Below, in pieces: positions 57,363 to 64,000 of a stretch of 64,000 bases of DNA. The DNA lies in NCBI RefSeq assembly GCF_032854445.1, contig NC_088298.1:18249976-18313975 (forward strand), in the 5' to 3' direction. Made by a program: the position numbers and the translations under genes. The notes beneath the pieces were generated by a model. The model was not told the DNA's origin. It saw nothing but the letters and a program-made list of their open reading frames with translations, and did no database searches. This DNA comes from Liolophura sinensis (Eukaryota > Mollusca > Polyplacophora > Chitonida > Chitonidae). Numbering within the stretch: position 1 is the stretch's first letter; each line of letters opens with the position of its first letter.

Positions 57363-57674
57363 TGTGATCATGTATAGAACACTTCATGTGATCATGTATG
57401 GAATACTTCATGTAATCATGTATGGAACACTTCATGAGATCATGTATGGAACACTTCATGTAATAATATATAGAACACTTCATGAGATCACATATAGAAC
57501 ACTTCATGTGATCATGTATAGAATACTTCATGTAATCATGTATGGAACACTTCATGAGATCATATATAGAACACTTCATGTGATCATGTATAGAACACTT
57601 CAATTGATCGTGCATGGAGCACTTCATGAGATGATATATAGAACACTTCATGTGATCATGTATAGAGCACTTCA
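57363..57674. repeat. Minisatellite of 13 units of exactly 24 bp
   Basis: Unit TGTGATCATGTATAGAACAC + TTCA, 312 bp in all. Units alternate between TGTG/TGTA and TGAG starts. The three-unit series at positions 2-4 is repeated at 7-9, implying duplication of a 120-bp block. U2 has a single unit at the corresponding place (about 52284-52310). Because 24 is a multiple of 3, both strands stay open (106 and 128 codons), which is not evidence of coding. Confidence 0.97.
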
Positions 57675-58189
57675 CTTCCCAAATATGAACTGAAAATCGT
57701 CCTTTATGAGAAGTACAGAACTAAATTGCATTTGTCATACATACCTTCACAACACATTAAAGATTAGTTTTACCTTATCCCGAGAGTGAAAATAATCAGC
57801 GAAACATTTAAAGATTTCTATAACAATATCTGTTCACTTATTTCACCGATTTTGATTATCTTCCACGGTAACTAGGTAGAATATATTTATCTGAAAATAC
57901 ATATTTACCCTTCTTTTTATGCCAATAAGATTCATGAACATACTAAGTACCTCGCTGGCATGGACTTACCCACACAAAAAACGGCGATATCGACGGCGGC
58001 TATACTTGCAGCAACATATCGTGGTCACATAGAGTAATTTCAGAACACCACCCGAAAAATACCAAAATAAAACATATGAACATATCAGTGTTGCCCTTAA
58101 GCTGATATTACTTTAACGAAACAATGTATGAAGTGTATGAATTATATCTCTCCAGTTCAACAAAGCATCGATAATCCAATATCAGTATA

Positions 58190-58430
58190 TATTTATTTGT
58201 TTGATGTTTTACAACGTAGGCCTACTCAAGAATATCTCACTTACACGGCGGCCGTCAGCTTTGTGGTGGGAGAAAACCTTTCAGAGCAGAGGAAAACCCA
58301 AAGCACTGCGCAGGCGTATGACTGGAGAGAAAACCAGCATGAGCTGGCCTTGAAATTAGAGCAACCAATTTGACCAAAGAGACTGCTGGACCATTGTCCT
58401 ACAGTAGCACACCAATCACCAGGCCACGAA
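58190..58430 (-). mobile_element. SINE-A copy in U3
   Basis: atatttatttgtttgatgtt, cggcggccgtcagctttgtg, gaaaaccagcatgagctggc, ending near ccaggccacga. Diverged but longer than its U1 and U2 counterparts. Confidence 0.75.
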
Positions 58431-59879
58431 GTACACTTAATGAGCAGTAGGTGGATCATTACGAAGTTAACGTGCGAGTCTCCTGCTTTTATAAAAAGAG
58501 GTTTCCAGGAAGCAAGTGGCGTTGCTGTATTTCTTATAGTGTGATAGTTCATTTCATTTTGCGTCACTACTTGACCGTTGTGACGTCATTGGATGACGTA
58601 TATAGTGGGTAGTTTACGTACAGGTTTTGTCCGGTTTATTAAAAGTTTCAAGTGGTTTAAGTATTTACATGTTTCTAGTTCTCTTAGCTCATTTCGCATC
58701 AGTGAGTTAAATGAGACATTCTAATTACCACAACAACACGATATCACTCGGCGGAAAGCCGTAATGTGGAATGTGAATGAGGCAAAGTTAAGCCAAGCGC
58801 ATTATTAGATATATACATGAACCTTTGGTCAACATTACCTTGACAAACGAACAGAGGGTATCCATAAACCGTAACAAATATTTATCCGTGCAAATTCGTT
58901 TGCCTAGATTTCATTAATGAGGGATATTCAACAGCACCTATGATCTAATCATAAAGACAGACACGTAGTGAAAAATCATAATAGACAAGCGTGTGTGTGG
59001 TACCTGAAGCGCTCTGTCGAAACCCATCTACAATAATTCAACGAAAACAAAGCACTTGTTTCCAAACAATTTAACAAATCGAGTGTATTTCCCTATGGGG
59101 CTACCACACAAGCAAACAGACAAACGAAGGCGTCATTAAGTTATCGTAATGATCGAGTCGGAATAAAGGAAATCGAAAGATGGGCATGCACATAGTACAC
59201 ACCGGCCGTTTATCCATTACTTTTCAGTAAATGTCATCAGTTGTCCGGCGCGCGCCATTGTAAAACACAGTAGTGGAATATGTTCATAATATAAATGCAT
59301 GCAGGTTGATTATCACCACTGAGAGTGCGGTAGTCAATAAACCTGTACTGTCTGATGATATCGTGCGTGCTTATACGCCGAAAGGTGATTTTTGGAGAAT
59401 GACACTTTTAATGGCTTTAGGGTATCACCACCCACCAGGTATGGCTTACACATTCTGGAAGTACAAATTATTTTGTAGTGTTTAATAATTAAACATTTCA
59501 CTTGGCTTGAGGATGATCGATTAGTAAAGCTATTCCACTGTTACCCGTATTCTGGGGGTCATTCTTTGTTACGCCAAAACTCCTGCTTTATCACCTTGTT
59601 CCACATCATGTCACCCTCTAGAGTTTAGATGGCTTGTGTTTAAATTTAAATGTGTTTTGCTCGAAAAAGTATAAAACTGCTGTAATAATTTACTGAAAAA
59701 AAGATTAGTTGTGTGCGATTGAGTCTGGTTTTGAACATTCATATGTTCATTTTTTCTGCTATCCTGGCCGAAAACACCCTAACGTAACGCAGTCGATACA
59801 ACACAAAAATTAAATAAGAAAATAAAGCAAGAAAATCAGAACACAAAATCAGAATCAAAACCCAGCAGTAAAGCGACAA

Positions 59880-60050
59880 GTGGCCGTATTTCACCCGTTA
59901 CGTGTGACAATTTGCCAGCTATTACACTGTCGTCACTGCTCTGGTTTTACTCTCTATGCTGTACGTCTTTATATCACAGTACGCTTTTGTATCAGTGCTA
60001 TATAAACTCAATTGTCCACAAAAGTACCATGTCAGCGAGCTCACAGTCGT
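59880..60050 (+). repeat. GH repeat, H part, in U3
   Basis: ccgtatttcacccgttacgt, ccagctattacactgtcgtc, actgctctggttttactctc, parallel to U2 at 53935-54110. Confidence 0.6.
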
Positions 60051-60150
60051 TCAAAGTTTCCACGTACTTCCGCCCTGATTGACTCTTCAGAAATTTCCTC
60101 TTTGACCTTTCTTTACACGTCTACATGCACTACTTGATTCTCACCAGCTA

Positions 60151-60335
60151 TCTAGCGCGCTAGCGCAGCCTAATGACCCAGGAGTCTCTCAAATGCGGTC
60201 GCTGTGAGTTCAAGTCCAGCTGATGCTGGCTTCCTCTCCGGCCGTCTGTGGGAAGGTCTGTCGGCAACCTGCGGATGGTCGTGGGTTTCCCTCGGGCTGT
60301 GCCCGATTTCCACCCACCACAATGCTGACCATAAT
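60151..60335 (+). mobile_element. SINE-A copy, both ends shortened
   Basis: Starts inside the A box region (ctagcgcgctagcgcagcct), B box GAGTTCAAGTCC, ggccgtctgtgggaaggtct, ends at cacaatgctgaccata. No target duplication. Confidence 0.85.
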
Positions 60336-60682
60336 GCAAAACTGCAAGTGTTAAGAGTCTTAGCTTCGTGAAAGTTTATCCCTTTCCATGCAGAGAGCAT
60401 GTAGGTACCCCAATTTGAAAAGAAACAAAAAGATTATGAATAATACATAGTCAAAATATGCGTTGCAGTTTCGTTTAAACAGGCACTATTAACTATACAT
60501 GCCCAGCACGGAACAATAGCATTTCCAAGCAAAGGGAAGCTTCTCACATCTAATGTAAATGGGGACAAATGTTTTCGTCGTTTATACCTTCCAGGGCCTC
60601 AACGTGATGTGGCAAAACGTTACAGTATTCTCAGTACTCAGATTGGTGTAGCTCATGTCTTGTATCCTTTGGAGGAGTCATG

Positions 60683-60790
60683 CTATTTATTTATGTATTT
60701 TATTTGATTGGTGTTTTACGCAGTACTCAAGAATATTTCACTTATATGTTGCACAGAGCCCGGGGGAACTCACGAAAATCCGCTGGAAGG
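60683..60790 (-). mobile_element. SINE-A 3' end copy with internal deletion
   Basis: tttatttatgtattttattt tail, gattggtgttttacgcagta, caagaatatttcacttatat, then directly cagagcccgggggaactcac. About 30 bp of central domain are missing. A faint match to the array before it (cttgtatcctttggaggagtca) may be a further partial unit. Confidence 0.75.
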
Positions 60791-60794
60791 AAAC

Positions 60795-62590
60795 CGGACA
60801 GAGGAGGCCGTATGCTTGAAGCAAAATCTCGCTGGATCAGTTCCAACTTCACCAGGAATCACAGAAGGTGCTACGGCTTTTGCACAGCTTTTTATTCTAC
60901 TTTCGTCACAAAAATATGAGCCCTGCGTAGCATAAGTGAAATGTTTTTCATGATGGTGCAAAAACGTGCGGCAAAAAAATTAAAATATTCTTAAGAGATT
61001 TGTGAATACCACTAAGAAACTATCGGCCTTTCCAATTAGGCGCTTTCCAGTCTGGAATGTTATACAGAATCCCAAAATATTTATTTCCATAATCCCATAA
61101 ACAAAATATGCTGAACTTTCATTTTCCCCAGTATAACGAAGTTTTTCTCATTTCTTCTAACAATAGTGTGTCAGTTTTTTTCATATCTCGTAAAACTTGA
61201 GTCATTTTATCAGATCGATTGGCAAATCTGTGGGCCAACCCTTCCGCAGAAGTCGACAGTAGAGTGCTTGTCTAGATAGAGCGGGCATTCTGTATCAAAA
61301 TGTTCTGTAACACAATTTTTAAAAACATCCTATCAGTTCTTTAGTTTTATATTGGACATCGTTTTTGTGACAGTGTTGTTTAAATCAGCAAAAATATTGA
61401 AAAGAAAATCACAGCGTTTTTCCTTAGCCTAATAAAGCATTAATTTGGGACATTTTGAGTGATTAGATGAGATATTCATCCTGACATTTTGGAAATACGT
61501 ACAGAAATCAATATAAAATCAGCACATAGGTGAGATTTGGAGTGATACGAAGTGTTTTGCCTTCCGTAAATCTTCTTGACATCGTGCGATGACCTGTCAT
61601 TCAAAACTTATTGTAGATCAGTGTATTCGCAGAAGAAAGTCATTATGAATTCAAGGTAGGCCATTTTGGCGTTCTTTGGAAACATCCACTATGGACGAGA
61701 AATCGCAAAAGGTAAGCACCCTATACGTCAGAAACTGGATTCTTTCCCAAGACGAAACGAAAGCCTGGAATCGCGGGCCATTGTTGATTTAATTTGGTTA
61801 AAAATTATCTACGACATATACATCTCGAGACAGACGAGTGCAATTATAAAATAGGTAAAAGCGTTTTAACCACCAGGGCATAATTTCTATTCAATTTAGT
61901 CTGAAAGCAATTTGGGTAAGACTTTTGATTTTTAGGGTTTATACATAATTCATCTAAATTCATTGAAAGGGCCCATTGTATAATATGCTTGGTGGACAAT
62001 ATATTGCGTCTCAGTGATAACTGTTACTTGCGCTCATGCTAGGGAAACTGGAAATGGATGTCTCTAAAAACACTGCGGTACGGTTTCTATGGGATGTGTT
62101 TATGCCTTGCGAAGAATATACGATGCCATTTCCCGACTTTACAAATATCCTTTTTAATGACACTCGCTATTTGGGTCACGTTGTGTAGCAATCAGATATT
62201 TTTCCGCGGGCCATATTCACTTACCAGCCTCCACGCAAAATTGTGACTTGGCTGCGATAAATTAACTCAAATAATTAGTATCCTTTAGAAATACATTATG
62301 TACCTTATTTACACGAAAATTCAGAAAGGAAGTAATAGAAGTAATAACAAGGTATTTAATAATTAGCCCTGTGGGCAAACAGAAATGCCGAACAATAGCC
62401 AGCGTCGTATTATTGATGTCATTTATTTCATGTGTTTGTTCATGGTGGTGAAAAGGACTGGGATGGAGAGGGGAGGGGAGGGATGTAGACTTGGAAATAT
62501 TTTAGCATCGAGACGATGAAAGACGTGAGTAAGTCTGCCCTGTGTACGTGTAACATAATTCTTTTAGTTCATCCTTATCCTCTCCGTCAA
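60795..62590. other. Long unassigned stretch
   Basis: No repeat match noticed. Around 61691 a short ATG frame ends at a consensus-like donor (caaaaggtaagc), but seven codons are too few to support an exon. Confidence 0.35.
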
Positions 62591-62591
62591 C

Positions 62592-62770
62592 TGCATCTTT
62601 GGCCTAATGGTTGAAGCTTCGCATTCAAGTCGAGAGAACGCGGATCAAACCCTGGTCGAGTCATACCAAATAATTTAAAAATGGTACTTGTTGCTGCCTT
62701 TCTTGCCAGTAAACATTGAGAGGTTACAGCAAGAAAACAGGGCTGGCTGTCCGGGTGTCAGTATAGAAAG
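62592..62770 (+). mobile_element. SINE-C head copy, 3'-truncated
   Basis: tRNA-like head: ttggcctaatggttgaagct (A-box-like) and gcggatcaaaccctggtcga (B-box-like), then aaaaatggtacttgttgctg, aagaaaacagggctgg and cgggtgtcagtata. It gives the best view of the SINE-C head and shows SINE-C is tRNA-derived. Confidence 0.7.
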
Positions 62771-62774
62771 ATCT

Positions 62775-64000
62775 GTCTCTGGGCTTCCATTGCTAGCCAA
62801 TGGACTACTGTTTAAATGCTGTCAAAACTGTAAACACCCTATACCTAACCACTGATCCTCCTTCAAACACCATACAATCTTCCTCACAACACCGTGTGTA
62901 CACAGTGGAAACATGCTATTGTACTACTTTAAAACCTTTCTGCATTTTATTTTCTTACTTGTTGGAGGATCTACAGCTTCATTGCCGTTCGAAGTTTATT
63001 ATGCTTCGCAGATCTCGCAGTCGCTATTACAAAGATACGTAAAGAAACATTTTTTGCTCTCGTGGCGCCCATTCATGAAAAATGGCCATTTTGAGCAGAA
63101 TTGGTGTACAGTACACCTCCCCCCCCCCAAACCCCACAAAAGAAAAACGCACTTTTTGCTGCTTCTCTAGGTGTATCATTAGTCTAGATTCCCTTGGTGC
63201 AGAAATTCGTGTCTGCATCTTAATTTGTGGGCACATGGAGCCTGATATATGACATTCATCAACGGAAATCAGTAGTTCGTTAGTGAAAAATTAGCCGAGA
63301 TTTGTACTGATAATGACAAGAAGTCAACACAGGATCAGTGGCCCGTGTGCAGGAGTTTTCGATGATTCTTAATAGTTCGTGTTCACTGAAGAGCAGATAA
63401 GCAAAGAAAAGAGCACTAATTATTGGATTTTTGATATAAGAGAGTTATACCGCTGTAAAACGTCATAAACACCATAAGCGAACCACGGCGAAATTGAACC
63501 GCCCAACTGAATTTTAAAGAAGTAGTGTGTTCTTCGGCAAATGGAGATCCTCTGAGCTGACGGCATATTATGAAACTAAAAAATTATTTATGTAATGATT
63601 TTATAAGATGTCTTTTTATTCTTTTGGAAACGAAAATATTAAACAAACTGTTTGTGTTGCGTGACTGAAAAGCATGATGCAAACTCAACTCAATACCGCT
63701 TTGCAATTATTGTCATCAATAGCTTCATTTACTGGATAAAACATACACAATGAAATAATTTTATTATGTATAAATGCGTGTTTGCAGGAAAAAACAATGT
63801 TATAGTTTAATGACTAGATTTATTTGCAGGCATTTAGGCCAGTGTCTTCCACCACTTCCGTCGATAAATCACTTCTTCTTGTCACACGATCAGGAGGAAA
63901 AAAAACTCATTTACGTAAAATGCTGTTTTGAATTTCGCGCCTCATTTTTCTTGATGCCCATTCCTGTTTAACCCCGTAATCTTAAGAATTCCAAGTTGAC
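62775..64000. other. Unassigned stretch with a C run
   Basis: A poly-C run lies at about 63117-63128. ORFs of 65-85 codons here have no motif. No repeat match was seen up to the window end. Confidence 0.35.

Larger units (their letters stand above)
55690..60150. repeat. Tandem array unit U3 (longest)
   Basis: Same segment order as U2, with two additions: the 13 x 24-bp array at 57363-57674 and a longer left flank to the SINE at 58190. It ends where a SINE-A head begins (ctcaccagctat followed by ctagcgcgctagcg), exactly where U2 continues with tataatgaaaaat, so the SINE marks the break. Confidence 0.85.

Noticed and set aside
57307-57693. A 128-codon plus ORF and a 106-codon minus ORF.
   Set aside because: Both come from the 24-bp unit, a multiple of three with no stop in these frames. 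Simultaneous openness on both strands argues against coding.
61666-61854. Short first exon ending at caaaag/gtaagc.
   Set aside because: From the in-context ATG only seven codons precede the donor; such donors occur by chance, and no acceptor partner could be found.

Overview
The window reads as AT-rich, gene-poor, non-coding DNA from an animal nuclear genome, most likely a mollusc or another lophotrochozoan. I see no long ORFs, operons, ribosome binding sites, rRNA or true tRNA genes. I see abundant tRNA-headed SINEs, MITE-like elements, microsatellites and minisatellites. The taxonomic call rests on my recollection that SINEs with this head and with the tail motif GTACGGCGTAAAACACCAAT are common in bivalves and gastropods. 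It is unverified.

Layout. 0.6-6.4 kb: one nearly complete SINE with a 22-bp target-site duplication, then dispersed repeat modules F and D, with a palindromic (TA)n element inside D. 6.45-8.73 kb: a G-rich minisatellite of about 47-49 bp units with higher-order structure. 9-24 kb: repeat modules E, F and D recurring in a fixed order on both strands, several SINEs, a perfect (TA)n tract of about 50 units, and a short coding-like ORF at 18.04 kb. 24-46 kb: SINEs (two almost intact, with perfect target duplications), three copies of a TA-flanked MITE, a palindromic repeat called GH, a triplicated 73-bp repeat, and a large foldback near 43 kb whose loop carries a coding-like fragment. 47.5-60.2 kb: a tandem array of at least three diverged copies (U1, U2, U3) of a roughly 3-4.5 kb segment. 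Each copy carries a SINE at the same place. On the minus strand the array shows gene-like exons with recognisable splice signals but with frameshifts and deletions. In U3 a 24-bp sequence that is single-copy in U2 has expanded to 13 units. 60-64 kb: mostly unremarkable, with SINE fragments.

No gene can be named with confidence. The candidate coding segments are short, unrecognised, and offered at low confidence. Repeat family letters (SINE-A, -B, -C; modules D, E, F, GH, J; units U1-U3) are my own labels from comparing the window with itself by eye. Module boundaries are approximate to about 10-30 bp unless a target duplication fixes them.
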